Assembly: GCA_020631735.1 (NCBI GenBank)
Contig: CM036197.1
Span: 48,779,880 to 48,843,879 of the forward strand
Direction of reading: 5' to 3'
DNA from: Saccharum officinarum
Taxonomy: Eukaryota > Streptophyta > Magnoliopsida > Poales > Poaceae
Length of the DNA stretch: 64,000 bases
Shown: in pieces, positions 29,958 through 42,250 of the stretch
How positions within the stretch are numbered: position 1 is the stretch's first letter
Layout of the letters: each line of letters begins with the position of its first letter
Notes under the pieces: model-generated
Database searches by the model: none
The model's input: the letters and a program-made list of their open reading frames with translations, nothing else
What the model was told of the DNA's origin: nothing
Program-made: the position numbers and the translations under genes

Positions 29958-30451
29958 GGCTGTCTGCACAGCGTCCGTTAAATGGATCCGGTACCTGCCC
30001 ACGTCGGAATATAGCGTAGAAAAGCTGCTGCACCGGGACCTCTAAAGTAGTCCGCTATGTTTCTTCGTCCGCTAAATATAGGAGGCACAGTGAAATATAC
30101 CGGACGACGGCAGTGCGCGAGCAGCCCACCACGCGAGGCAAACGCACAGGCGCAGGAGAGAGAGGTGAGACATGCAGCGCGGGCCCCACGTTTTCAACAC
30201 TAAAAAATGTTATAACTCACAGACCATAAAACCAAATTAAATTTCGATTGTACCATTAAATTTGTTTCAATAAATACTTCAAAACAAGATGTCACATGGA
30301 TATATTTAGATAAAGTGACAAATGGGCCCCCATAGTAGATAGAGGATGATATAGAGAATAGATGGATGCGGGAGAATTGAGTATAGAGGAGAGAATCTTG
30401 ATGACTAGAATATATAGAGGATGAATATAGAGGTCATGAGTGCGGATAGCC
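29958..30451. mobile_element. TTA-flanked MITE, 494 bp
   Basis: Left end GGCTGTCTGCAC and right end GTGCGGATAGCC are inverted repeats. TTA flanks both sides (29955-29957 and 30452-30454). No coding capacity. PIF/Harbinger-type by its target duplication. Confidence 0.7.
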
Positions 30452-30699
30452 TTAGACCAGTATGGTAGGGCACGGTGGAAATACAACCCTACAAAATCAT
30501 CATAGGGTCATTCGGACAATGAGTCTTATAGTCCAGGTGTAATTCTCACCTCAGTGATGAATGCCAAGGTATACACCACTTTTATACCCATCTATCTCTC
30601 TTTTGTTCGTGGTAATAGTGACCTTGGTTCTTAGCAACAAATAACTAAGTCACACTAGTCAACGTGTTTTAATATTTTAGCTTATAATATTCATGTGAA

Positions 30700-31223
30700 G
30701 GAAAAAGTCCAAATACTATTCTCAAGTATGTCCTATGTCCAGATAACACCATAAGCTAATGTTTGGTTTGTTTTACCCCTCAATTATTTCAATTGGTCCA
30801 ATTTACCCCTCAACAAAATTTGTCCTTTTTTGTTTCTCCACATCCAAGTTGATTTTTAGTTTCAATTTTATGAGGGGATAGCTAGAACCTCAATTTTATG
30901 ATTAAAAAATATTTTTTAAAAAAAATGTATCATTATTTTGATAGGTTATGACATATAATAATAAATTAACACCAGAAATACAAAATTGTTCTAAACATAA
31001 TGATATGAAATTCATATTGTTTTTTTAATAGTTTATGGTGTCCACTATCGCCTCACAAATTTAGAAATTAAAATTCAGCTTGTATGTAGGGAAATAAAAA
31101 AGACAAATCTTGTTAAGCGGTAAATTGGATTGACTAAAATAGTTAAGGAGAGTAAACCAGACCAAACATTAGTTTTGGGGGCTATCTGGACATAAGCGCT
31201 AGGTAGTAATTTGGACTTTTTCC
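30700..31223. mobile_element. Long-TIR element, GGAAAAAGTCCAAAT family
   Basis: The ends read GGAAAAAGTCCAAAT and ATTTGGACTTTTTCC. The inverted similarity continues inward for about 130 bp (ATGTCCAGATA, CTAATGTTTGGT, CCAATTTACC on both arms). It is an inverted-repeat non-coding element of about 524 bp. TATTCAT occurs close to both ends, but a clean target duplication is not visible. Confidence 0.6.
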
Positions 31224-31309
31224 TATTCATAAATGCCAAGGTATGAAACTGCATTTTTGAAATACCTTTCTTTTGATCCTAGCAACCATTAATCTTTTAA
31301 ATTTTTTTT

Positions 31310-32889
31310 CAGATATCGACGAGTGCCAACAACCAAATCTTTACCCATGTCATGGAATCTGCATCAATTTGCCAGGGACATACCGATGTTCGTCAAAGAA
31401 AAGGATCACTAGCCTACCAGGTACAAATACGACTTCCGCTGGCTTGAAAAGAGGTTTTCCTTACTTTTACGTGGATAATCCATCATGTAGTACATTTCTC
31501 CGCAAAGTATTGGCATCTAGATCAAATTAAGGGGCAAAAGGAAAAGAAACAAAAGATATTGTACAATAATGCAGTGTGTTTCAACAATTGACCTTGTCCA
31601 ACGAAAACCTGTTTTCATGGTCCAATCACTCTTTTGAAAATATTGTATGCCACTTGTATTCTATTGTAAATCCTTGGGTTGAATTCTACAGGTTTAATTA
31701 CTATTATAGCAATTAGTGCTGGTTTTGGCCTATTGTTTTCACTTCTTGGTGTTGCAAAAATCACTAAGAAACTCAAACAACAAAAGGCCAAGAAGCTGAG
31801 AGAAAAGTTTTCCAAGAGAAACCATGGATTGCTTCTCCAACAGTTAATCACCTCAAATAAAGATATAGCCGAAAGGTTGAATATTTTCAGCTTAGAAGAA
31901 TTAGAACAAGCAATGAATAATTTTTGACCAGAATCGCATTCTAGGAGGCGGAGGCCATGGCACAATCTACAAAGGGATCTTATCTAATCAACGTGTTGTG
32001 GCTATCAAGAAGTCCAAAATTATAGTTCAAAAGGAAATTGATCAGTTCATAAATGAGGTTGTCATACTTTCGCAAACTAACCATAGGAATGTGGTGAAGC
32101 TGTTCGGTTGTTGCCTTGAAACAGAAGTCCCTTTGTTGGTATATGAGTTCATATCCAATGGAACTCTATCGTATCATCTTCACGGCCAAAGTGAAAATCC
32201 TTTGTCTTGGAAAGATAGATTGAGGATAGCACTAGAAACTGCAAGAGCAATCGCATATCTACACTTCGCCGCTTCTGTACCAGTTTTCCATAGAGACATC
32301 AAATCTGCAAATATACTACTTACCGATATTTTGACAGCAAAGTTATCAGATTTTGAAGCTTCAAGATCAATTTCAATAGATGAGACAGGAGTACTTACAG
32401 CTATCCATGGAACTCATGGTTACCTTGACCTACTACTATACTAGCCGACTCATAAAGAAGAGTGATGTTTATAGCTTTGGTGTCATCTTGGCAGAACTAC
32501 TAACAAGGGTTAAACCAGTTTTCTCTTCTCATTCATCGGAGGGTGCAAGTCTAGCATCACACTTTGTGTCGCTGATAAGAGACAATCGCATGTCAGATAT
32601 TCTAGATTCACAAATTGTTGAAGAGGGAGGGACCGAAGATGCCAAGGAGGTTGCGAGGCTTGCAATGGCATGCTTAAGCTTAAAAGGTGAAGAAAGACCT
32701 ACAATGAGGCAAGTAGAGACAACATTGGAAGATGTGCAAAGCTCAAAGGTCCATCACAATTCTCGGGTCCCAAGAGTGAGTCAAAATGTCCCAAAAGTTG
32801 AGTCATACAATGGAAATAAAGGAAGTGAAGGTACTAGACTCTTCAGTTTGGAGAAAGAGTTCATACAATCATCTGAAATTCCAAGATGA
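31310..32889 (+). pseudogene. Wall-associated receptor kinase (WAK-like), 5'-truncated and broken
   Basis: After a splice acceptor at 31309 an EGF-calcium exon reads DIDECQQPNLYPCHGICINL. The next exon (31692-31925) has a transmembrane helix (GLITIIAISAGFGLLFSLLG) and a juxtamembrane region ending [13 protein letters not shown]. An extra T in a T-run then shifts the frame. The kinase follows: [19 protein letters not shown] (catalytic lysine), [11 protein letters not shown], then DFEAS where DFG is expected. A second frameshift near 32432 precedes the C-lobe (KKSDVYSFGVILAELLTR to RPTMRQVETTLEDV). WAKs link cell wall pectin sensing to signalling. The two frameshifts, the changed DFG and the missing N-terminal galacturonan-binding domain show a dead copy. 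Confidence 0.88.
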
Positions 32890-33341
32890 CTTTGATTTCA
32901 TGCATCATGTAAGTTATCTAGTATTCGAGTACCATATTGCAAAGTGGGGTGTCAATTAGGTATTCTGATATATATCTACTTGGGCACCTCCAAAGTACCA
33001 ATGGTCGATGAAGAATGAAGAACTTTGTAGTAAATAGATGAATTAGTCTCTACTATTATAACACCAAATATTTATCGCTCCAGAAGAAAATTTCTGTAAG
33101 ATCTACTATTGTACTGTCATATTTTTTTCATGTACACAAATATTGATGGGTACTCGGTACTCCAATATTTCACAATTTCGCATTCTATTACTTAATTTGC
33201 ATCACATGGATCTGAATAATTCTACTAGATACAAACATAGCTGTGATGTACTCCTTGGATGCACTTCCCATGACAGAAAATCCTTCACCGAAAATTTTTA
33301 ACAGTGCAATGGATGAACACAATGACAATTCAGCAATCCAT

Positions 33342-36300
33342 TTAGGGTTTTGTCATCTTGGCAAGTGCAGAAAGTGAAGCGACTGCTTCGGCAGTGGTCA
33401 GATACAAGCAATCTGGCCTAAAATAGTTTTGAGCCTCGTTTGCTCGTTGTATTTTCTCCATGACCTCTCCAGTTGGATTGACAAGCACAAGCTGCAAAAC
33501 AATAAAAAGTTAATTTGCCGTTCAAAAAACATTTTCACTTTTTGTAAGGATAATTGAAGTTTCATATCTGAAGAGCATACCTCCAGACCACGTTTCTCTA
33601 TTGATTTCTTTATGTCAATGAGGAACGCTATGCCACTTGTGTCAATTGCAGGAACAGCTGAAAATATAATTTCTATTATTTGTTAGTCAAAAAACAGAAA
33701 ATATTATAAAGTATTACAAACAGAGGCAAGTATTTTGTACACAGCTATTTTTAATACATTGCAGACATTGCATTTTCTTTGTTTCTGGTCTAAAATAAAA
33801 CTTTGCAAATAACTTACTATTTGCTGGCACCTGACAACTAGCAAAGAAAATTTTGCATAATGACAAGCTAATTCAGAACTATCTGTAACTGTTATTTTTC
33901 CTCTTAACTTTTTTTAAAAAGCAAATTTATTTCAAAAAATAGTTCCAATGAACAATGCCGGATAGTTCCATTTTCTCTATCTTAATGTATTGACGTGCAG
34001 TTCTCCTGCGTGTCCAAGAAGAAAAACATGCCATATATCCTGTAATATGTCACTGACCTGACAGATCCAAGATTATGAAATGGAGTTCAGTATGTTTATC
34101 CTGTTCAAAAGATTCTTCCTCTATCCATCTTTTAATCCTGCAAATGGAAATAACAGATATATATATCTGTCAGCTTTTTCTCTATGTTTATCATGCAAGT
34201 GAAATGCTAGAGTACACACTGAATTGCAAGGAAATTGTTGTTACCTTTCATTCAGGTAGTTGCAGTTAGCGAAGTTTATTGGTGCTTCAATGGCCAAGAT
34301 CAAGAACCCGGAAACTCTTTGGGCCTCCTTGTAGTGATGTAGGTCCCTGTAAATATCAGTCCCCTTGATGTTCCCTTGAACCATCATCTTTGGCCTTGTG
34401 ATCTGCATCAATACCCTGAATATAGATATACCAACCTGCATTTTTTATGAAAATAAATGTGAGTACCAAGCAAATAGAACAGGCACATTGAAGCACAGTT
34501 AGTATCCCTACCGCTATTGCAAGGCCTTCTTGGACTGAGATGAAAATGACGCCAGCAAATGCACAGACACACACCAGAAAATCCATCTTGTCCATCTTCC
34601 AGATGTGGTACACAGCAGGCAGATCAATCAGGCCAATAACCGCAGCGATAATGATTGCTCCAAGGACAACATTGGGAGTATACACAAACAATGGCATGAG
34701 GAACAGCAGCGTGACCATCACAGTCAGTGCCATGATCACATTGGACATGGCAGTCTTGCAGCCGGCATTGTGGTTTACAGCAGAGCGGGAGAATGCTCCT
34801 GATAAAATAAGACAAAGCCAATGATCATTCCCTTCTATCTTGGTATTGATCCCAGAAATTTACTAAGAATCTGAGCAAAGATTGGACATGATTTGGCGAA
34901 AAAAAAACCGTACCTGTTGTTACATAGCATGATGTACATGAGCCAACAACGTTCATCAACCCTATGGCCATCATTTCTTTGTTTCCATCTACTTGGTAGC
35001 CTCTAAGTGAGGCAAATGTTCTACCAACTGCTATTCCCTCCTGCAGTAGTGAAATGGCATCCACATTCCATTAGCAGTGAGCCAGTGATACTTGGATGAT
35101 AAACAACGGAACTGCTTAATTCTAGCGAAATGCTTGATTAAGATAAAAAAAAACAAAACGATGGTAAGCCATACCGTAAGAGAGATGATTCCAGTGACAA
35201 GGCCAGTCTTCATGGTGAGGCCTAAATATGTTGTGTCAAACAGTAGCTTGTCCCATGAGGGGCGATTCAGGCCACACTTGAGCTGCCCAATCTGTGGTGA
35301 AAAGATTCAAAAAAAAACCTTGATTGTCACCTTGATGCAAAGACAACTAGCAAAACAAAATTCCTTTCAGATGTTTCAGTTCTTACGATGCTAATGCCAT
35401 GATTCTGAGCTTTGAAGAGGTAAACAAGTAGGGTCGAGATGATGACAGATGCCAGGGGCGCGCATGCTGAAACCCAGAAAAGTTTTGGCCATCTTATGCT
35501 CTGCATACATGGACGACGAGGTGGAAAAAGTGTCACTGCAGATGGACTGCATCAAGAATGTAGATGAGATTCTGAAATCAACTTCTTCTCTGACACCACA
35601 GTCATTTCAGAACAATCAGCAGACAGTTGCGTCACTTGTGCATTCTGCTAACACGGTTCCAGGCTTGCAGAGGGCATGTTTAGCAATCAAGAAATCTCGG
35701 TCACAACCAACATACAGTACTCCGTATATGGCTAGCAAAATTTCACACAGAACACGAACGAAGTTCTGCAGATATTCTGTTCAACTTCACAGCCAGACAC
35801 ATGTTATAGAACAGAGATCAGACAATGGTAGCCGGGCACTACTCGCCCAGGGACCCCGTGACTCAGCCTGACAGAGTGACAGCAGCACACCTAATATTAA
35901 GATTCGTGCTTGTGGGCTCGGCAGAGCGGGTTCAATTGGACATGTTAAGCATCAATTATTCAGGAAGATAGTTTGGTTTACGGAGGTCAGAAGGCTCTTC
36001 ACACATCTATACGGCATAGTTGTCCTCACATACATGACACATCTGACATGCAAGGTGTGGACCTCAATTGCCGACGTGCCGTCCATTGTTCACTCGTGAA
36101 CAGACCACTACGTATTGGTATTGCCATTGCTGATATCACAGTACTGGTAGCTTCCAACGTCGCCAATACGTAGCAAACTTCGGATCAACCAACACACACT
36201 CGTCCAAATGGGTCCCGCTAGACCTGTCTACGTACTATCTATATAAGCTAGCTCCATTGTTTTCCGGTTTTGGACACGAAGTTTTGACTATCACCTTTGA

Positions 36301-39300
36301 GAGAATTCCTTGATTGCCATCGAAAACTATACTCATTTCTTCATTGCCATTAAAAATTACGAGTTTTCTTCATTGCCATTGGTTTCTAATTTTTGATTTC
36401 CTAACTGCCATCGCTCAGCCAATTTTCTCTAGTTGCCATCTAATTATGTTTTTTGTTTCCTTCTTTGCCATTCACGCTACAAGGGATATTTTTTTTTTTT
36501 GCCAGTCTTGCCCTCAACTCGTGCTCCTGAGCCTGCTTTCTAAAAAAAAAAAAACTCCAGACCCACGGCAGCCGGCAGCCGTCGCGCGCCCCTACAACGA
36601 TACCTGAGTAGACCCTTGGGCGAGTCTGCATGCGCATCCGAGGCGCGGCGGCAAGGGCTAGAACTAGAACGCGACGGTTAGGGCAGTGAGGGCGACCCAA
36701 GCCACTAGGCGTCGTCAAGCGCGTCCACGATAGCGTGCTCCGCGGGCAGACCACCTGAGGCTAGCCATCGGAGCAACAGTGGGTGAGAGCAAGGTCGCAG
36801 TGTGGCCGCGGGCAACCGCGAGATGCTAGCGGGGCCACGGCGAGGGCGAGGCGTGGCCGCAGGCAATGCGGCAGAGCCGGCGCACCGTGAGGCCGCGGCG
36901 TCGCAAGCGTTCCTCGCATTGGCAGCGGCTGGGCCTAGGTGTATCTGAGGTGCGAGCTGCGGTGAGCCGTGCATGGGGCAGCACCGAGGGCGCGGCAAAC
37001 CTAGCTAGGAGCTCGCACGCGGGGATGGCAGCGCATGGGGCCGCGGACAGGGCAGTAGCAACTGTCGAGCGGGGCGTGCAGAGCTCACGTACAGCGAGGC
37101 CGCGGCGGCTGGGGCAGACCTCATGTGGGTCAGCGGTGTGGGTGGACCTCCTGAGGGGCAATGAGCTGGGAGCTCGCATGCCACATCGCAGTGGCTGTTG
37201 GTGCAGGCGGCACCAGCCTCTGTAGGAAAGGCACGGCATGGAATTTGACGTAGGCAAGAAGGAAGAAGGAGCATAATCGTCTTTTTGCGTCACTGCTAAG
37301 GAGTATAAGATGAAAATGGCATATAAGGCGTTACAAAACTAAAATCAATGGCAATGAAGGAAACTTGCAATTTTCAATGGCAATGAAGGAATGAGTATAG
37401 CTTTTGATGGCAACCAGGCAATTCTCTCATTACCTTTTGGAGCATATATACGTACGCTAGCAAATACTCTCTTATGCATGTTGCCGGCGGTAGGCGATGA
37501 GATAGCACTGCGTGCCCCCAGTGGCAGGACCAGCAACAAGATTCCGTGGACCAGAACTGAAAAATGACGCGCAGATCCTTCCAATGCACACGGTCAGATC
37601 GACAGAGAGCGATCATTTCATCATGACTGCATCTGCATGCATGCGTGGCTATCTCCCCGGCCCGGGGCACTACTCGTTGTCCTCAGAATCTTCTTCTGCC
37701 GTGGGGTTCGGTACCTGGGTTTTCTGCTGTCTCACGTTTCAGGAACTAACAAGGCTCAAGCTGACGGTCGCCAAGCTAGCACACGCCCCACACGTACGTA
37801 CTGTACTACCGAGTACCTGTGGCTAGGTTTGTAGCCGCCTGACGGCCCCTGAAGACATGCATGCAACTAGCTAGCTAGACACTAGTGACAAAGGAAAGTA
37901 AACGAGCAGAAAGGCAAACGCCCATGCTACTGGTAATGTGGACTACTAGAGCGGCCATCGGTGCTGAGCAGCGCCACGTACGTACTACGCATACCAGAAA
38001 ACGACACTAATAGTCGTCAAACCTGCTGCCAACGGGAGGTATGTATATGTACGACAAGAGGGAATTTATAAAGAGTAGTTCAAAAAAGAGAAATTGGGTG
38101 TACGTACCACATGCCTCGCCGACAGCAGGAAGACGAGGAAGCAGACGCCCATGAGAATCGTCTGCCACGACCACTGCACACGCAAGCATACAAACACGTA
38201 CACGGGCCCATCAGTTGGCTAGCAAAGGCGGCGGCGGCCGCCCGGCCGCGAGGTCAGCCATGCAGTGCACGTACGCACGCACCTCGTTGGTGTGGTGGAA
38301 GACGGAGGCCATGACGGGGACGATGCCCATCTCGGTGGTGAAGTGGACGATGCCCAGCAGCGCCTTGAGCTGCTGCAGCGCCACGATGATGGCGGCGCCG
38401 GCCATGAACCCCACCAGCGTCGCCTTGGACAGGAAGTCGATGACGAACCCGAGCCTGAGGATGCCCAGGGAGGCCTGCACCAGCCCCGCGAAGAAAGTGG
38501 AGGTGAAGGCCAGCTGCAGGAACAGCAGCGGCTCCGCGGTGGGGCTCACGGCCTGCCGCAGCATGGACCCCATGATCAGCGACGCGATCGACACTGGGCC
38601 CACCGCCAGGTCCCGAGAGCTCCCCAGCACCGCGTACACCATCGGCGGCACGAAGCTTGAATCTGCATATGCATGCATGGCGCAATAACCAGCAAGCATA
38701 TTAGACTTCACATCCTGCGGCTTCTGCTGCTCATCGATCGATCACTGAAATTACAGATAGAGACGCCAGCCAGCAGAGATACAGATACGTACACAGGCCG
38801 ATTATCGGAGGCAAGCTTGCCAGCTTCGCGTAGCTAATGCCCTGCAGCCAAGAACCGTGTGTGCATGCGTGCATGCATGCAGCTGGGATTAATTAATATA
38901 ATACAGTATGAAAACAGTTGGCACAAATTAAAGTACCGCTTGTTCACTTCCCATCCCAACCCAAAATATTTCATCTTCCACCCATCACATCAAATCTTTC
39001 GACGTATGCATGGAGCATTAAATGTAGGTAAAAAAGATAACTAATTGCATAGTTTGTCTGTAAATGTCGGGACGAATCTTTTGAGCCTAGTTAGTCCATG
39101 ATTAGACAAATTTTATCAAATAACAACGAAAGATGCTACAGTAATTTTCACCTACTTTTCGCGGAGTGAACACACCCTAAATCACTCCAAACAAGCTTGC
39201 AAATACACAGAAACTGCAGTAAAGAAACGTTTACAGCTGGACTAGTACAGCAGTTCCATTGACCGTCTGAAACGGCAGAAAAAAGATCCCATTTTGACTG

Positions 39301-39741
39301 CAAACATGCACAGTACGGAGAAGAAGCTAGTAGCCAAAGGATCGATAGATGCACGGAGAAGATGCTGCTTGCCTGAGGAATGGCGAGGCTGGCAATGGTG
39401 AGGCCGGCGACGAGGTCGGACTTGAAGAGCGAGAAGGAGTAGTTCGGCACCCAGTCGAGGATGGGGAAGAGGTACCGGACCGCCATGAGCCACTGCGTCC
39501 CCAGCGGCTGCCCCTTGAACGCCCGGAACGGGTCGTCGGGGAAGAAGGTCTCCTTCACCCTCGCCTTCATCTTGCTCGCCGTGCTCCGTGCCGGCGGTGG
39601 CGCCACCTTGTGCACTGCCATCGCCGCAATCTCCTGCTCTGTCGTCACCGGAGCCGCCGCCATGCCGCCTCCATGCGGCCGGCTCTTGCTTTCATTGTAA
39701 GCACCACCACCACCACCGTAGGCACCTCTCATACCCACCAT
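33342..39741 (-). CDS. SULTR3-type sulfate/anion transporter, intact, 12 exons
   Basis: Exons on the minus strand: 39373-39741, 38793-38841, 38283-38662, 38108-38173, 35387-35500, 35175-35291, 34914-35040, 34512-34798, 34245-34435, 34058-34137, 33581-33657, 33342-33491. They total 2007 nt, 668 residues plus stop, with every phase joining cleanly. The N-terminus (ETFFPDDPFRAFKGQP) leads into an SLC26-type membrane domain (ISYAKLASLPPIIGL, LGSSRDLAVGPVSIASL, GNKEMMAIGLMNVVGS, TPNVVLGAIIIAAVIGLIDL). A C-terminal STAS domain has PAIDTSGIAFLIDIKK. These proteins move sulfate or other anions; SULTR3 members act at plastid or plasma membranes, and some carry phosphate. Length fits the family. Intron 1 uses a GC donor. 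Intron 4 (2.6 kb) hosts a MULE and intron 1 a MITE. The closest member cannot be fixed without a tree. Confidence 0.92.
36290..37437. mobile_element. Mutator-like element in SULTR intron 4, possible Pack-MULE
   Basis: The element is 36299-37428 (1130 bp) with inverted ends GAGAGAATTCC / AATTCTCTC. Its long arms repeat TTCATTGCCATT. The flanks form a 9-bp target duplication with one mismatch (ATCACCTTT at 36290-36298, ATTACCTTT at 37429-37437), diagnostic of Mutator-like elements. The interior (about 36560-37200) is GC-rich, unlike the AT-rich arms, as in Pack-MULEs that carry gene fragments. I could not assign the GC-rich insert to a gene. A copy lies at 63535-64000 in the inverted duplicate. 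Confidence 0.8.
38937..39177. mobile_element. Tourist-like MITE in SULTR intron 1
   Basis: Same family as 168-410. The right end is GTGAACACACCC followed by TAA. The left end is damaged (CCGCTTGTTCAC instead of the GGCCTTGTTCAC seen in the inverted copy at 61783-62025). Confidence 0.7.
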
Positions 39742-40436
39742 GTGTGTGTGACTGAGAGAAAGATGGGCCTTATTGGTAGATCACTAGCTCCTCCGGCCTC
39801 CAAGTCCAAGGTAGATATAAAGGAGAGGAAGAGACCGCTATATTGCAGCTTCAAAAGAAGAAGAAAAGCGGTACGCAACTTGAGAAAGGGAGAGAAGAGA
39901 GGGAACCAAAGGCGACACAAGGAGTAGGGTTGGTGTCCAATAATTAGGCGGAGCGACGAGGCACACAAGTAAATTGGCAGTTTTTCTCATGGACGGGATT
40001 CCATTCCGTAGCGTGGATTTGATACCTCCCCACCATCGCTAGTGATGACACATGACAGAGAAACAAACCATCCACACCATCACTTTTACTTGCTTTAATT
40101 TAACATCACCATTGCATGATCTCATATATATCGCAAAGTAGGGACCGGACCCATGCAGCACTAATATATTCCTTGGTGTCTACATGTGCAGCATAGAAAG
40201 AATTAAAGATTCACGCACAAAATTGATCGTTTGACCTATAGAGCATGATCATCTAAATTCGTCAGTATTATTGCTGCACACACTCTAGTGGCCTAACTTG
40301 ATGTGGCACGGAGAATGAGAGGAATTTCACGCTTGGCAATTTCAAATGCTGCACGCGTACACGTATATGTTGAGTTTCTGACATGCTACATAGGGGTGCG
40401 TGCCAAGGGTCAAACTATATATCGCACCAAACATTA
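39742..40436 (-). promoter_or_regulatory. SULTR upstream region
   Basis: Directly upstream of the start codon on the minus strand. TTTATATC at about 39812-39823 is a possible TATA box about 75 bp before the ATG. No other signal is supportable. Most of this stretch is duplicated in inverse orientation at 60598-61218. Confidence 0.35.
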
Positions 40437-40705
40437 GGGCCTCGTTTAGATTTCTATTCTACTATGCAGAAGATTCTCCATCACATCAAAATACCGGCAA
40501 ATGCATGAAGTACTAAATGTAGATGAAATCAAAAACTAATTGTACAGTTTTGTTGTACTTTGCGAGACAAATATTTTGAGTCTAATTAATCAATTTTTGG
40601 ATATTTTTTTGCACTAAAAAACAAAAGCTGCTACAGTGTTCCGGCATGAACACTGTAGCAGCAGAGCCCAATTCGGGCGGCCAAATTTGGGATCTGAACA
40701 CGGCC
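40437..40705. mobile_element. Tourist-like MITE, 269 bp
   Basis: Begins GGGCCTCGTTTAGAT and ends ATCTGAACACGGCC, inverted ends of the same family as 168-410. TTA precedes it; TAG follows, so the target duplication is imperfect. It contains the inner palindrome CACTGTAGCAGC / GCTGCTACAGTG near 40628-40662. Confidence 0.65.
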
Positions 40706-40915
40706 TAGGTGTGTTATAGAGGATTTATTTATACAGACTATAGGACTGATCACTGAAATCCCAGTAGGGGGTAGGGGCAACACCGCTCCGGTTCCCTAAA
40801 AAACTGATCATGCTTGCGCTCGAAAAGGATATACAATTTTTTGGAACATTGAGAATTAATCTCACTATTACTAATGAGAGACAATATTCAGAAGCTCCAT
40901 GCATGTTAATTCTAA

Positions 40916-42000
40916 GGCCAGTGCCAGTGAGAGGTTTCATATCCCTGTTTCCAAGACGTGACACTGAGGATGAAACATGATCTCTCAATGCATAGTTTTA
41001 TTTCGCTGTTTCAAAGGCAAGTTGTAGCATTTAATTATTGCACTATGTTGTGATCAAATATGCCATATGAACTATGTAGCCAGCCTTCCAAGCTGCAGTT
41101 GGATCTAAGCACGAAATCAAATACAACAGAACAGCAAAGAAAATAAGACTGAAAGTGTCTATTTTTTATTGTTGATACTGACTCGCAGAACAGGCATTTT
41201 AGAGAGCTATTTTTAGGCATGCAGAACATTCAGAGAGCCATTTTCACACTGCATCATTCACATTCAGATTAGGATTTATCCTTAAATCTGTACAACTTAC
41301 GGAATGCATATACTACAGAAAATGGAAGAATCTCCTTGCCTACAACATCATGTATGGAAATCCTTGCATACACCTCGTTGGTATTTTCAGGTTCTGATCA
41401 AAGAAGAAGCAGGTGCTTGAGGTGGCCATGGTAAAATGGAGATCAACCACCAAGAAGATTCGAATCTGGAATCCAAAACAACTCACCATGGATCTTGGGG
41501 GAAGTTTCCATGGGGGCATGGAACATTTGGTCTGGGTCCCCATTCTGCTACTTGAGGTGGCCGTGGTGCGAGTAGACGTGGTGGCAGAGCGGTCGAGTTT
41601 GTAGGCGACGGTGGTGGCGCAGGTGACGAGGTCGACGGCGGCGCTGCTGAGGACTGAGGAGGATGACAGTGGCGCTGGTGAGGAGGACGATAGTGGCGCA
41701 GGCGACGCCGCTACCTTCTGGTTGCGCTGCATGCTCCCACGCCACCGCGCTGAAGAGGAAAGGGAAGTAGTAGCGCGCACGTAGCTGCAGGCGTACGGGA
41801 TCCTGGTGATGAAACGAATAGCTCTCAATGGCAATGTCGTGCAGTTTCCAAGTCATGGGAAACAGAGCCGGAATGTTTCACTGCCATGAAATGTTTTCCT
41901 TCTCTCTCCTCCTCAAAACATGCAAAGATTCTATTTTTGCTGATGTGTCACCTCATTTAATGTGCATGAAATCTCCATGAAATGCCCATTGAGACTGGCC
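40916..42000. mobile_element. TIR element, GGCCAGTCTCAATG family, with GC-rich insert
   Basis: The ends are GGCCAGTGCCAGTGAGAGG and (reverse) GGCCAGTCTCAATGGGCATT, with TTTCAT motifs inside both. The element is about 1085 bp. The middle (about 41400-41830) is GC-rich with overlapping short ORFs that I cannot assign, so a captured gene fragment is possible. It is related to 2032-2710. Confidence 0.55.
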
Positions 42001-42250
42001 TGACAAACCATATGGCCATCAAGTTTGTAGACTTGAAAACAATAACTTTTTTTTGACAAACTTGGCAACAATAACTGTTAGATCCAATTTACTTCTAAAT
42101 GACAAAGCACATACATTTTGCCAGTGTGCTCACTGCTAGTGCGAGTTCGATTCCTAGAAATCGCACTCGCATCTCCCACCAGAACTTGTTAGCCTCTCTC
42201 ACATGGATCCATAAAGAGATTATGACGATGTCGCTTATGGGGCTCTGGAT

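Noticed and set aside
35449..35871. Plus-strand ORF of 140 codons
   Set aside because: It overlaps exon 5 and intron 4 of the SULTR gene on the other strand and has no domain.
38215..38688. Long ORFs opposite SULTR exon 3
   Set aside because: Shadows of the GC-rich exon in other frames.
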